A stretch of DNA of 34,674 nucleotides from Betaproteobacteria bacterium. GTDB taxonomy: Bacteria > Pseudomonadota > Gammaproteobacteria > Burkholderiales > Burkholderiaceae. A model generated the notes under the pieces. That model had not been told where the DNA came from. It ran no database searches and saw nothing but the letters and a program-made list of their open reading frames with translations. Location: the NCBI GenBank assembly GCA_947378095.1, contig CANCIL010000013.1, positions 1-34,674 of the forward strand. Reading direction: 5' to 3'. Position 1 is the stretch's first letter; the number at the start of each line of letters is the position of its first letter. Below, in pieces: positions 19,064 to 27,439 of this stretch. The position numbers were made by a program, and so were the translations under genes.

Positions 19064-21823
19064 ATGGTAATCGGTCTTCTTAAAACCCTGGTCGGCAGTC
19101 GTAACGACCGCCTCTTAAAGCAGTATCGCAAAGTAGTTGCTAAGGTCAATGCTTTTGAGCCCAGCCTGCAAGCTTTGGATGATGCTGCCTTGGCCGCAAA
19201 AACAGAGCAATTTAAAGCGCGTCTAGCTGCCGGTGAGGCTTTGGACGATATCGCGCCTGAAGCATTCGCAGTAGTTCGTGAGGCCAGCGTTCGAGTTATG
19301 AAGATGCGTCATTTTGATGCGCAGATCATCGGCGGCTTAGCTTTGCACCACGGCAAGATTGCCGAAATGGGAACGGGTGAAGGAAAAACCTTAACTGCTA
19401 CTTTGCCAGTGTATTTAAATGCGCTGACAGGTAAGGGTGTCCACGTTGTTACCGTGAATGACTATTTGGCTCAACGTGATGCCGAGTGGATGTCAAAGTT
19501 ATATAACTTCTTGGGTATGCAAGTGGGAATCAATCTGTCGCAGATGGATCACACTACGAAGCAAGCTGCATACGCTGCAGATATTACCTACGGAACCAAT
19601 AACGAATTTGGTTTCGATTATTTGCGCGATAACATGGTGCAAGATGCTGGTCAACGTGTTCAACGTGGCTTAGCTTATGCCATCGTTGATGAGGTCGATT
19701 CGATTTTGATTGACGAGGCGCGTACGCCATTGATCATTTCTGGTCAAGCAGATGACCATACTGATTTATATCTTAAGATTAATGCGCTTCCATCTTATTT
19801 AGATCTGCAAATTGGCGAAGAAAAAGCAGACGGAACCGGAGTTGAGAAGCCTGGCGACTACTGGGTCGATGAAAAGTCGCAACAGGTCTATTTGACAGAG
19901 CAAGGTCACGATAAGGCTGAGGCTGTGCTGGTGCAATTAGGGGCGTTAAATGATGGTAACTCCTTATATGCACCCCAAAATATTACTTTGATGCACCATG
20001 TGTACGCTGCCTTGCGCGCACATTCTTTATTTAACCGTGATCAACATTACGTTGTGCAAAACAATGAAGTGATCATTGTTGACGAATTTACTGGGCGCTT
20101 AATGCAGGGACGTCGCTGGTCTGACGGCTTGCACCAAGCGGTTGAGGCTAAAGAAGGCGTACCGATTCAGAATGAGAATCAAACTTTAGCCACCATTACT
20201 TTCCAGAATTATTTCCGCATGTACGGTAAGTTGGCGGGTATGACTGGTACGGCAGATACAGAGGCCTACGAATTCAAAGAAATTTATAGCCTAGAAACTG
20301 TTGTTATTCCTCCAAATAGGATTAGCCAGCGTAAGGATCGTCAGGATCAGATTTATAAGTCATCACGTGAGCGTTATGACGCAGTGATCAAAGATATTGA
20401 AGATTGCTATGAGCGGGGCCAACCAGTATTGGTTGGAACTACCTCAATTGAGAATTCTGAGTTGATTGCGAACTTATTAAATCAACGCAAAATGCCTCAT
20501 CAAGTGTTGAATGCAAAACAACATGCCCGTGAAGCAGAAATTATTGCGCAAGCAGGTCGTCCAAAGATGGTCACTATTGCTACTAATATGGCTGGTCGTG
20601 GAACGGATATTGTGCTCGGCGGTAATGTTGCCAAGCAATCAACCCTCATTGAGGCTGATGCATCTTTTTCAGATGCAGAAAAGTCAGCGAAGATCAAAGC
20701 GCTTCAAGACGAGTGGCAAAGTATTCATGACCAAGTATTAGCTGCAGGTGGTTTGCATATCATTGGTACAGAACGACATGAGAGCCGGCGTATTGATAAC
20801 CAATTGCGGGGTCGTTCAGGTCGTCAAGGTGACCCAGGTTCATCCCGTTTCTATCTCTCGTTAGATGACCCGTTACTGCGTATTTTTGCTGGTGATCGCC
20901 TGCGTGCAGTGATGGAGCGCTTGAAGATGCCGGATGGCGAGCCTATTGAAGCTGGTATGGTGACGCGTTCTATTGAGTCGGCTCAGCGCAAGGTTGAAGG
21001 CCGTAACTTTGATATTCGTAAGCAATTATTAGAGTATGACAACGTTGCCAATGATCAGCGCAAAGAAACCTATCGCTTAAGAAATGAAGTATTGGAAAGC
21101 AGCGATGTCGGTGAGTTAGTTGCTAACTTACGTGATGATGTTCTGCGCACCATCTGCGCCCTGTATGTTCCTCATGAATCCATGGAAGAGCAGTGGGATT
21201 TGGCTGGTCTAGAGAATGTGCTCGCCAGCGAGTGGGGCCTTACTGTAGATCTTCAAAAATGGGTTGAGAGTGCAGAATCGGTTGATGATTCTGAAATCGT
21301 AGAGCGTGTTCTACAAGCGGCTAAAGAAGTGTATGACTCTAAGGTGGAATTGTGCGGTCGTGAATCTTTTGCTGGTTTTGAGCGCTCCGTTCTCTTGTAC
21401 AGCTTAGACACCCATTGGCGTGAACATTTGGCGGCATTAGATCATTTGCGCCAGGGAATTCATTTACGTGGCTATGCCCAAAAAGATCCGAAACAAGAAT
21501 ATCGTCGCGAAGCCTTTGAGTTATATGGTGAGCTATTGGATGTGATTAAAAATGATGTTGTGAAAAGCATTATGACCGTGCAAATTCGTAGTGCTAGCGA
21601 ATTGGATCAAGCATCTGAATCGATGAATGAAGATTTGGCTAAGCTCTCTGACGTCAAATATCAACATGCTGAAGCAGAGGCTACTATTTCTAATGCTCCA
21701 GATTTAGGTGAGGTCGAATTGACTCCTGCCCCTCTTCGGGCAGGACCTAAAGTCGGTCGCAATGATCCTTGTCCTTGCGGTAGCGGCAAGAAATATAAAA
21801 ATTGCTGTGGCGCACTAGCGTAG
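19064..21823 (+). CDS. secA: preprotein translocase ATPase SecA
   Basis: SecA is the motor that pushes preproteins through SecYEG. The 919-residue protein begins with the [13 protein letters not shown] segment, and has Walker A MGTGEGKT (GTGEGKT at 103-109), the DEAD-like [16 protein letters not shown] motif, the [10 protein letters not shown] and [10 protein letters not shown] helicase motifs, and a C-terminal zinc-binding tail (Cys903, 905, 914 and 915) that contacts SecB. Length is normal. No Shine-Dalgarno sequence is visible in the T-rich bases before the ATG. I would expect argJ to be the next gene in related genomes; here the aldehyde oxidoreductase operon intervenes. Confidence 0.97.
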   Translation: MVIGLLKTLVGSRNDRLLKQYRKVVAKVNAFEPSLQALDDAALAAKTEQFKARLAAGEALDDIAPEAFAVVREASVRVMKMRHFDAQIIGGLALHHGKIAEMGTGEGKTLTATLPVYLNALTGKGVHVVTVNDYLAQRDAEWMSKLYNFLGMQVGINLSQMDHTTKQAAYAADITYGTNNEFGFDYLRDNMVQDAGQRVQRGLAYAIVDEVDSILIDEARTPLIISGQADDHTDLYLKINALPSYLDLQIGEEKADGTGVEKPGDYWVDEKSQQVYLTEQGHDKAEAVLVQLGALNDGNSLYAPQNITLMHHVYAALRAHSLFNRDQHYVVQNNEVIIVDEFTGRLMQGRRWSDGLHQAVEAKEGVPIQNENQTLATITFQNYFRMYGKLAGMTGTADTEAYEFKEIYSLETVVIPPNRISQRKDRQDQIYKSSRERYDAVIKDIEDCYERGQPVLVGTTSIENSELIANLLNQRKMPHQVLNAKQHAREAEIIAQAGRPKMVTIATNMAGRGTDIVLGGNVAKQSTLIEADASFSDAEKSAKIKALQDEWQSIHDQVLAAGGLHIIGTERHESRRIDNQLRGRSGRQGDPGSSRFYLSLDDPLLRIFAGDRLRAVMERLKMPDGEPIEAGMVTRSIESAQRKVEGRNFDIRKQLLEYDNVANDQRKETYRLRNEVLESSDVGELVANLRDDVLRTICALYVPHESMEEQWDLAGLENVLASEWGLTVDLQKWVESAESVDDSEIVERVLQAAKEVYDSKVELCGRESFAGFERSVLLYSLDTHWREHLAALDHLRQGIHLRGYAQKDPKQEYRREAFELYGELLDVIKNDVVKSIMTVQIRSASELDQASESMNEDLAKLSDVKYQHAEAEATISNAPDLGEVELTPAPLRAGPKVGRNDPCPCGSGKKYKNCCGALA

Positions 21824-21845
21824 ACACTAATTTCTGCATTGCATC

Positions 21846-21874
21846 ATATGGGGGCCTAGCCCCCATATTTTTTT
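21846..21874 (+). terminator. strong intrinsic terminator after secA
   Basis: ATATGGGGGC (21846-21855) and GCCCCCATAT (21859-21868) form a perfect 10-bp stem with a 3-base loop, followed by six T residues. It lies 22 bases after the secA stop and should separate secA from the oxidoreductase operon. Confidence 0.92.
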
Positions 21875-21922
21875 AGGGCTTTCCCTAGTTATGTAGAGTG
21901 CTCTCTATCGTCGAGTATTAAT

Positions 21923-21952
21923 GCTTATATGCAAAAAATTGCATTTATAAGC
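21923..21952. promoter_or_regulatory. imperfect palindrome upstream of the aldehyde oxidoreductase operon
   Basis: Arms GCTTATATGCAA (from 21923) and TTGCATTTATAAGC (to 21952) are inverted repeats, differing only by two extra T residues in the right arm, around a 4-base A-rich centre. The element ends 13 bases before the aorA ATG, next to the AAAAGGA ribosome site. It directly follows a TATTAAT stretch that could be a -10 element, though no convincing -35 was found. It could be a dimeric repressor or activator site or an mRNA hairpin controlling translation. The TATA-containing half sites loosely recall molybdate/tungstate regulator boxes, which is only a suggestion. Confidence 0.55.
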
Positions 21953-21965
21953 AAAAGGAATCGGC

Positions 21966-22442
21966 ATGCAAAAGTCACTGCACATCAACGCAGATAAATG
22001 CACTGGTTGTCTTCAGTGTGAAATGGCCTGTAGCTATGAACACTACGGGGTGTTTAATACTTCAAAATCCCGTATCAAAGTATTTGAATTTCATAAGACG
22101 GGTAAGAAGGTGCCGTACACCTGTACCCAGTGTGATGAGGCTTGGTGCTTACAAGCTTGCCCTGTGGATGCGATTCGAGTTGATCTCATTACTGGTGCCA
22201 AAGTTGTTTCTGAGGACACCTGCGTTGGTTGCAAGGTATGCACCATCTCTTGCCCATTCGGAACAATCAACTACGTACAAGATACTGGTAAGGTGCAAAA
22301 GTGTGATCTTTGTGGCGGTGATCCAGCCTGTGCAACAGCTTGCCCAACACAAGCCATTACATATGTTGATGCTGACTGGACTGGTTTAGACAGGATGCGT
22401 GAATGGGCCGACAAACTCGGCAATCAAGATAACGCTAACTAA
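21966..22442 (+). CDS. aorA: polyferredoxin with four [4Fe-4S] clusters, AorA-like subunit
   Basis: This is the probable electron-transfer subunit of the aldehyde oxidoreductase encoded next. The 158-residue protein holds 16 cysteines in four ferredoxin groups: 12/15/18/22, 53/56/61/65, 86/89/92/96 and 113/116/122/126. That is enough for four [4Fe-4S] clusters, and no membrane segment or signal peptide is seen. Size and cluster number fit AorA of the Aromatoleum-type AOR, where this subunit is known to stack into a filament carrying AorB units; similar proteins also serve DMSO reductase and hydrogenase complexes. The ATG follows an AAGGA ribosome site. A 19-base gap separates it from the catalytic gene. 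Symbol assigned by analogy. Confidence 0.88.
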   Translation: MQKSLHINADKCTGCLQCEMACSYEHYGVFNTSKSRIKVFEFHKTGKKVPYTCTQCDEAWCLQACPVDAIRVDLITGAKVVSEDTCVGCKVCTISCPFGTINYVQDTGKVQKCDLCGGDPACATACPTQAITYVDADWTGLDRMREWADKLGNQDNAN

Positions 22443-22461
22443 AAAGCATAGGAAAAATATC

Positions 22462-24309
22462 ATGTCATGGGCTGGAAAACTTCTCCGCGTTAACTTAAGC
22501 AAGGGCACTTGCCAATCCGAACCCCTCAATATGGAGTGGGCTAAAGAGTATTTGGGATCCCGAGGTTTAGCTTCTAAGTATTTTGTTGAGGAAGTTGATC
22601 CAAAGGTCGATCCACTTTCTCCTGAAAATAAAATTATTTGGGCTACAGGTCCATTAACTGGGACTATGGCCTCTACTGGTGGTCGTTATACCGTAGTAAC
22701 TAAAGGCCCGTTAACTGGTGCAATCGCTTGCTCAAACTCTGGTGGCTATTGGGGTGCTGAACTAAAGATGGCCGGTTGGGACATGGTGATCTTTGAAGGG
22801 AAATCACCTAAGCCTGTCTACCTCTATATTGAAAACGATAAAGCTGAGTTATTAGATGCCTCTGATCTATGGGGTAGATCTGTGTGGGAGACGGAGCCCA
22901 CGATCAAGATCAAACATCAAGATCCCCAAATTCGGGTTTCTTGTATTGGACTCGCTGGTGAGAATCAAGTGTTATATGCCGCTATCGTGAATGATTTGCA
23001 TCGTGCTGCTGGTCGCTCCGGAGTTGGTGCGGTGATGGGCAGCAAGAACTTAAAAGCAGTTGCAGTTAGAGGAACCAAAGGTGTTGGCAATCTCAAAGAT
23101 CCTAAAGCGTTTATGGCAGCTACCACAGCTGCTAAGGCAGTATTGGCTGGTCATGCAGTAACTGGTCAAGGATTACCAACCTACGGCACCCAAGTATTGA
23201 TGAATGTGATTAATGAGGTAGGCGCTCTACCAACACGCAATCATCAAGATGTTCAATTTGAAGGTGCCAAGGATATTTCTGCTGAAGCGATGGCCGAACC
23301 ACGTGAATCCGATGGTAAGCCACACTTAGTAACCAACCAAGCATGCTTTGCTTGCACGATTGCTTGTGGACGCATCTCCAAAATTGATGACACCCATTTC
23401 TCTATTGAAAATAAACCACAACATATGCATGCTTCAGGTGGCCTTGAGTATGAAGCCGCCTGGGCTCTTGGTGCCGCCAATGGCGTCAATGATTTAGAGA
23501 CATTGCAATACGCTAATCAGTTATGTAATGAACAAGGTTTAGATCCAATTTCTTTTGGGGCAACTGTTGGTGCTGTGATGGAGCTTTATGAAATGGGTGT
23601 CCTAACCAAAGAGCAGATTGGAATTGAGGCGCCATTTGGTTCGGCCAAGGCCCTTTGCTATCTTGCTGAAATTACAACTGAAGGCACCGGTTTTGGAAAA
23701 GAAATGGGTCTTGGTTCAGCACGTCTTACGAAAAAATATGGTCATCCAGATCTGTCAATGAGTGTAAAAGGCCAGGAGTTTCCAGCCTATGATGGTCGCG
23801 TGATTCAAGGTATTGGTTTGGCTTATGCAACCTCCAATCGTGGTGCTTGTCATCTGCGTGGCTACACCATCGCTTCCGAAGTTTTAGGCATTCCTGTAAA
23901 AACAGAGCCTGCCGATACGAATGGCAAACCAGAGTTGGTGAAAGCCTTCCAAGATGCCACTGCTGCATTTGACTCGGCAGGTATTTGCATCTTCACAAGC
24001 TTTGCATGGACCTTAGCTGATGTTGCTCCACAACTTCAGGCAGCTTGTGGGGAAGAGTTTACGGTTGAAAACTTAACAACTATCGGCGAGCGTATTTGGA
24101 ATATGGAGCGCGATTTTAATAACCGTGCTGGCTTTACTAATAAAGATGACAAATTGCCTAAACGTTTGATGACTGAAGCAGCTAAGACTGGCCCTGGAAA
24201 AGGTTCAGTCAGCGGTCTAGATAAGATGCTACCTGAGTACTACAAGGTTCGTGGATGGGATGCTGAGGGGCGCCCTAGTGCCGAAACATTGAAGCGCTTA
24301 GGTCTTTGA
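22462..24309 (+). CDS. aorB: tungsten-containing aldehyde oxidoreductase, catalytic subunit (AorB-like)
   Basis: Enzymes of this family oxidise aldehydes to carboxylic acids, or run in reverse, at a tungsten bis-pterin site. The 615-residue product has the N-terminal MSWAGKLLRVNLS segment and the cofactor-binding stretch TGPLTGTMASTGGRY. Ligands for one [4Fe-4S] cluster are Cys295, Cys298, Cys302 (CFACTIAC) and Cys509. An EYE motif lies at 329-331 and DGRVIQGIGLAYATSNRGACHLR ends in His464; these fit the Glu and His near the tungsten in the Pyrococcus enzyme. The frame is open back to 22399, but the ATG at 22462 is chosen: it has an AGGA site upstream and begins like known AORs. Tungsten over molybdenum and the substrate are inferred from family membership. 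Confidence 0.93.
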   Translation: MSWAGKLLRVNLSKGTCQSEPLNMEWAKEYLGSRGLASKYFVEEVDPKVDPLSPENKIIWATGPLTGTMASTGGRYTVVTKGPLTGAIACSNSGGYWGAELKMAGWDMVIFEGKSPKPVYLYIENDKAELLDASDLWGRSVWETEPTIKIKHQDPQIRVSCIGLAGENQVLYAAIVNDLHRAAGRSGVGAVMGSKNLKAVAVRGTKGVGNLKDPKAFMAATTAAKAVLAGHAVTGQGLPTYGTQVLMNVINEVGALPTRNHQDVQFEGAKDISAEAMAEPRESDGKPHLVTNQACFACTIACGRISKIDDTHFSIENKPQHMHASGGLEYEAAWALGAANGVNDLETLQYANQLCNEQGLDPISFGATVGAVMELYEMGVLTKEQIGIEAPFGSAKALCYLAEITTEGTGFGKEMGLGSARLTKKYGHPDLSMSVKGQEFPAYDGRVIQGIGLAYATSNRGACHLRGYTIASEVLGIPVKTEPADTNGKPELVKAFQDATAAFDSAGICIFTSFAWTLADVAPQLQAACGEEFTVENLTTIGERIWNMERDFNNRAGFTNKDDKLPKRLMTEAAKTGPGKGSVSGLDKMLPEYYKVRGWDAEGRPSAETLKRLGL

Positions 24310-24319
24310 GGTTGCATCA

Positions 24320-25573
24320 ATGAAGCATGTCATTTTGGGTAATGGCCCAGCCGGCGTCATTGCTGCAGAGACCATTCGCAAGCGTGCGCCGCATGACCAA
24401 ATCGTCATGATTGGTTGTGAAGATGCGCCACCATATTCCCGGATGGCTATTCCTTATTTATTGATGGGGAACATTCAAGAGCCGGGGACTTATCTTCGAA
24501 AAGACGCTGATCATTTTGAGAAATTAAAGATCGAGCAAATTCGAGGCAAGGCATCTTCAGTTGATTTGAAGGCAAAGAAGATAGAGTTGGATGGTCAGTC
24601 TATTGCGTTCGATAAGTTATTAGTAGCAACTGGTTCAGTACCGGTTCAACCACCTATTCCGGGAATTGATCTTCCTGGTGTTCATCCCTGTTGGACCTTG
24701 GAAGATGCGCGAGCAATTGCTAAATTGGCAAAACCAGGATCACGAGTTTTACAAATGGGCGCTGGTTTTATTGGCTGCATTATCTTGGAGGCGCTTGCTA
24801 GTCGTAAAGTTAAGCTGACTGTGGTGGAAATGGGTGATCGTATGGTTCCCCGCATGATGACTGCTGTTGCTGGGGGCATGATTAAAAAGTGGGTTCAAGA
24901 AAAAGGCGTACAGGTCTTTACTGATACCAAAGTGGAATCTATAGCGCAGACAGGATCCTGTTTGACGGTTAAGCTTTCGAATGGAAAAGCGCTCGAAGTG
25001 GATTTAGTTATTTCAGCTACAGGCGTTAAACCCAATATTACATTTCTGAAGTCATCGGGCCTTGATATACATACTGGCATTTTGGTGAATGATCAGATGC
25101 AAACTTCCCATCCTGATGTCTATGCTGCTGGTGATGTCACCGAGAGTATTGATTTTTCTACAGGTGAGCGCATCGTCAATGCTATTCAACCGAATGCGGC
25201 TGACCAAGCCAGAATTGCTGCGATCAGTATGACTGGCGGAGATGCACAAAGTTTAGGCGCGCTGCAGATTAACGTTTTAGATACTCTGGGATTAATCTCT
25301 TCTTCATTTGGTTTATGGGCAGGTGCTAAAGGCGGTGACCATATTGAGTTAGTCGATCCAGATACATATAAATACCTGCGTCTTGAGTTTCTAGGAGACG
25401 TGCTGGTAGGAGCGACCTGTTTGGGAACAACGGAACATATTGGGGTATTACGCGGCCTCATTCAAGGAAAGATTCCACTAGGTGATTGGAAAGAAACTCT
25501 CTTAGGGGATCCAACAAAAGTAATGGATGCTTACTTAGCTGCAGGACAAGCACAATCGGCCTGGATGAATTAA
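24320..25573 (+). CDS. aorC: FAD-dependent NAD(P)H oxidoreductase subunit, AorC-like
   Basis: This is a pyridine-nucleotide-disulfide-oxidoreductase-fold protein, probably linking the AOR electron chain to NAD(P). The 417-residue product has an FAD-binding ILGNGPAG loop at 5-12, the LLVATGS strand, an NAD(P)-binding MGAGFIG loop at 146-152, and the second FAD motif VYAAGDVTES. No redox-active CxxxxC pair is seen near the flavin, so it is not a disulfide reductase; it resembles the nitrite-reductase/NADH-oxidase branch. The arrangement Fe-S protein, catalytic subunit, FAD subunit matches AorABC of Aromatoleum. It lies 10 bases after aorB and 9 before the MoaD-like gene. Confidence 0.87.
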   Translation: MKHVILGNGPAGVIAAETIRKRAPHDQIVMIGCEDAPPYSRMAIPYLLMGNIQEPGTYLRKDADHFEKLKIEQIRGKASSVDLKAKKIELDGQSIAFDKLLVATGSVPVQPPIPGIDLPGVHPCWTLEDARAIAKLAKPGSRVLQMGAGFIGCIILEALASRKVKLTVVEMGDRMVPRMMTAVAGGMIKKWVQEKGVQVFTDTKVESIAQTGSCLTVKLSNGKALEVDLVISATGVKPNITFLKSSGLDIHTGILVNDQMQTSHPDVYAAGDVTESIDFSTGERIVNAIQPNAADQARIAAISMTGGDAQSLGALQINVLDTLGLISSSFGLWAGAKGGDHIELVDPDTYKYLRLEFLGDVLVGATCLGTTEHIGVLRGLIQGKIPLGDWKETLLGDPTKVMDAYLAAGQAQSAWMN

Positions 25574-25582
25574 GCTTTAGCC

Positions 25583-25837
25583 ATGCAAGTTACCTTAAAG
25601 TTGTTTGCTAGTTTGACTAGCTATCTCCCTCCGAATAAAAAAAATGGGATTGAGGCTGATATTGAAGTCGCTGAAGGCAGCACGATTGGCGACATGATTG
25701 AGCTTTATAAGATTCCCAGTAAATCGGCTCATTTGGTGATGGTGAATGGGGTATATATCAAGCCCGAGGAACGCAACCAATATGTCCTCAAAGCAAATGA
25801 TGCATTGGCAATTTGCCCGCCTGTCGCAGGGGGCTAA
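25583..25837 (+). CDS. MoaD/ThiS-like sulfur carrier protein of the AOR operon
   Basis: The 84-residue product has the ubiquitin-like beta-grasp pattern of MoaD/ThiS: MQVTLKLFASL at the start, VEV-like hydrophobic strands, VMVNGVYI, and the C-terminal ICPPVAGG tail. The terminal Gly-Gly is the residue pair that is adenylated and thiocarboxylated in molybdopterin synthase. Its place in the operon suggests a dedicated role in making or inserting the tungsten-pterin cofactor. The general MoaD for molybdenum cofactor would be expected elsewhere in the genome. No MoeB/ThiF-type activating enzyme is seen in the window. Confidence 0.85.
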   Translation: MQVTLKLFASLTSYLPPNKKNGIEADIEVAEGSTIGDMIELYKIPSKSAHLVMVNGVYIKPEERNQYVLKANDALAICPPVAGG

Positions 25838-25859
25838 GCCCTCGGTAGTACTGAGCTAA

Positions 25860-26156
25860 ATGCCACAATATTCAAGAGAGATGGGCTGTACCCCAGAAGA
25901 TCTTGTTCGCTGGCTACCACAAGCCTTGGGGAGTCTTTACCCGCAGACTAGTCTGATCATTGATGGAAATGTTTTACTGAGCGCTGTCAAACCTAAGTTG
26001 GAGGTGATGGGTGCCAGTAAGCCAGCCCGTAAAATCGCCCTCTTAGAGATCCCTATCTTGGAGCTAAAGCTCTGTTTTTCTGAAAATTGGTCTGCTAGTG
26101 AATGCGAGGACGCTTTAAAGCGATTTGATCTTTATACTCGTAGAGGTGGGGGTTAG
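25860..26156 (+). CDS. uncharacterised small protein of the AOR operon, C-terminal RRGGG
   Basis: I cannot assign a function to this 98-residue protein. It starts MPQYSREMGCTPEDLVRWLP, contains a stretch with KPARKIALLEIPILELKLCF, and ends FDLYTRRGGG. It has two or three Cys residues without a metal-binding pattern, and no membrane segment or signal peptide. The end recalls small hypothetical proteins of Burkholderiales with the same FDLY..RGGG tail. It is the fifth gene of the AOR operon, 22 bases after the MoaD-like gene, and could take part in cofactor assembly or enzyme maturation; the Gly-rich tail even allows a carrier-like role. Coding is supported by position, codon usage like its neighbours and the conserved-looking tail. 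No clear ribosome site is visible. Confidence 0.72.
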   Translation: MPQYSREMGCTPEDLVRWLPQALGSLYPQTSLIIDGNVLLSAVKPKLEVMGASKPARKIALLEIPILELKLCFSENWSASECEDALKRFDLYTRRGGG

Positions 26157-26189
26157 TTCGACTCCTTTACTTTCTTTAATCAGCGCTCT

Positions 26190-27425
26190 ATGACAGTTAA
26201 CTTAGCTCTTCCTCAAAAAGCCGAACTCAAACCTATTGCAGGTTTTGAGATGGGTATCGCTCAAGCAGGTATTAAAAAAGCCAATCGCAAAGATTTGTTA
26301 GTGATGACCTTAGTGCCAGGGTCTCAAGTGGCTGGCGTTTTTACCCTCAATCGTTTTTGCGCAGCGCCGGTTCAGGTTTGTCGTGAGCATCTAGCTCAAG
26401 AGGGTCGTAAGGGAGAAATTCGTGCGCTGGTTGTTAATACCGGTAATGCGAATGCTGGTACGGGAGAGCAAGGCATGAAGCATGCCTTAGAGACATGTGC
26501 TGCATTAGCAAAAGATCTCAAACTGAATCCAGAACAAATTTTGCCTTTCTCCACGGGTGTGATATTGGAGCCTTTACCGGTAGAGAAAATTATTACTGCT
26601 TTGCCTAAAGCTATTGCTAACTTAGGTGCAGACAATTGGCTTGATGCGGCTGAGGCCATCATGACTACCGACACTCAGCCTAAGGCCTCATCAGCGACAG
26701 TACAGACGCCTGAAGGCCAAGTGACGATGACCGGTATCTGTAAGGGTGCTGGCATGATTCATCCTAATATGGCAACGATGTTGGGTTTCATTGCAAGCGA
26801 TGTTGGGTTTGCACCTGGATTATTAAGCAATCTCACTCGTGAGGTGGCAGACCAATCATTTAATGCCATTACGATTGACGGTGATACGTCGACCAATGAC
26901 TCTTTCATCATTATGGCGACCGGCCAATCTTCAGTTCAGATTCAATCTACTCAAGATCCAAGCTATGCAATAGTACGTGATGCATTAATAGCGCTAGCCC
27001 GAAAATTAGCGCAGATGATCGTGCGTGATGGAGAGGGCGCAACTAAATTTATGACTATTGAGGTGGTGGGTGGTAAAACTGCAGATGAATGCCGTTTAGT
27101 GGCCAAAGCCGTTGCTCATTCACCTTTGGTTAAGACGGCCTTTTTTGCTAGTGATCCCAATCTAGGCCGTATCCTGGCGGCTATTGGTTATGCCGGCATT
27201 ACTGACTTAGATGTGGGTAACGTGCAGATGTGGTTAGGTGATGTATGGGTTGCCAAAGATGGTGGCCGAAACCCTAGCTATCAAGAGGCTGATGGACAAC
27301 GCGTTATGGAAGCTTCAGAGATTACTGTCAAGATTGATCTTGGGCGTGGTAAGGCTACCCAAACGATGTGGACTTGTGATTTATCGCATGACTATGTCTC
27401 AATTAATGCAGACTATCGTTCTTAA
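26190..27425 (+). CDS. argJ: glutamate N-acetyltransferase / amino-acid acetyltransferase ArgJ
   Basis: ArgJ transfers the acetyl group from N-acetylornithine to glutamate in the cyclic arginine pathway and may also use acetyl-CoA. The 411-residue precursor is cleaved by itself at the conserved ATML site. Here [16 protein letters not shown] places the nucleophile at Thr196, giving alpha and beta chains of about 195 and 216 residues. Other marks are [26 protein letters not shown] and the C-terminal [10 protein letters not shown]. The gene follows the AOR operon by 33 bases with no terminator and only a weak ribosome site, so it may be partly read through from upstream. Confidence 0.96.
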   Translation: MTVNLALPQKAELKPIAGFEMGIAQAGIKKANRKDLLVMTLVPGSQVAGVFTLNRFCAAPVQVCREHLAQEGRKGEIRALVVNTGNANAGTGEQGMKHALETCAALAKDLKLNPEQILPFSTGVILEPLPVEKIITALPKAIANLGADNWLDAAEAIMTTDTQPKASSATVQTPEGQVTMTGICKGAGMIHPNMATMLGFIASDVGFAPGLLSNLTREVADQSFNAITIDGDTSTNDSFIIMATGQSSVQIQSTQDPSYAIVRDALIALARKLAQMIVRDGEGATKFMTIEVVGGKTADECRLVAKAVAHSPLVKTAFFASDPNLGRILAAIGYAGITDLDVGNVQMWLGDVWVAKDGGRNPSYQEADGQRVMEASEITVKIDLGRGKATQTMWTCDLSHDYVSINADYRS

Positions 27426-27439
27426 GAGGATTCCAGATC

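Noticed and set aside
22018-22389. A 123-codon open frame on the + strand inside the polyferredoxin gene
   Set aside because: It overlaps aorA in another frame; the aorA frame has the full ferredoxin cysteine pattern and the alternative has no recognisable features.
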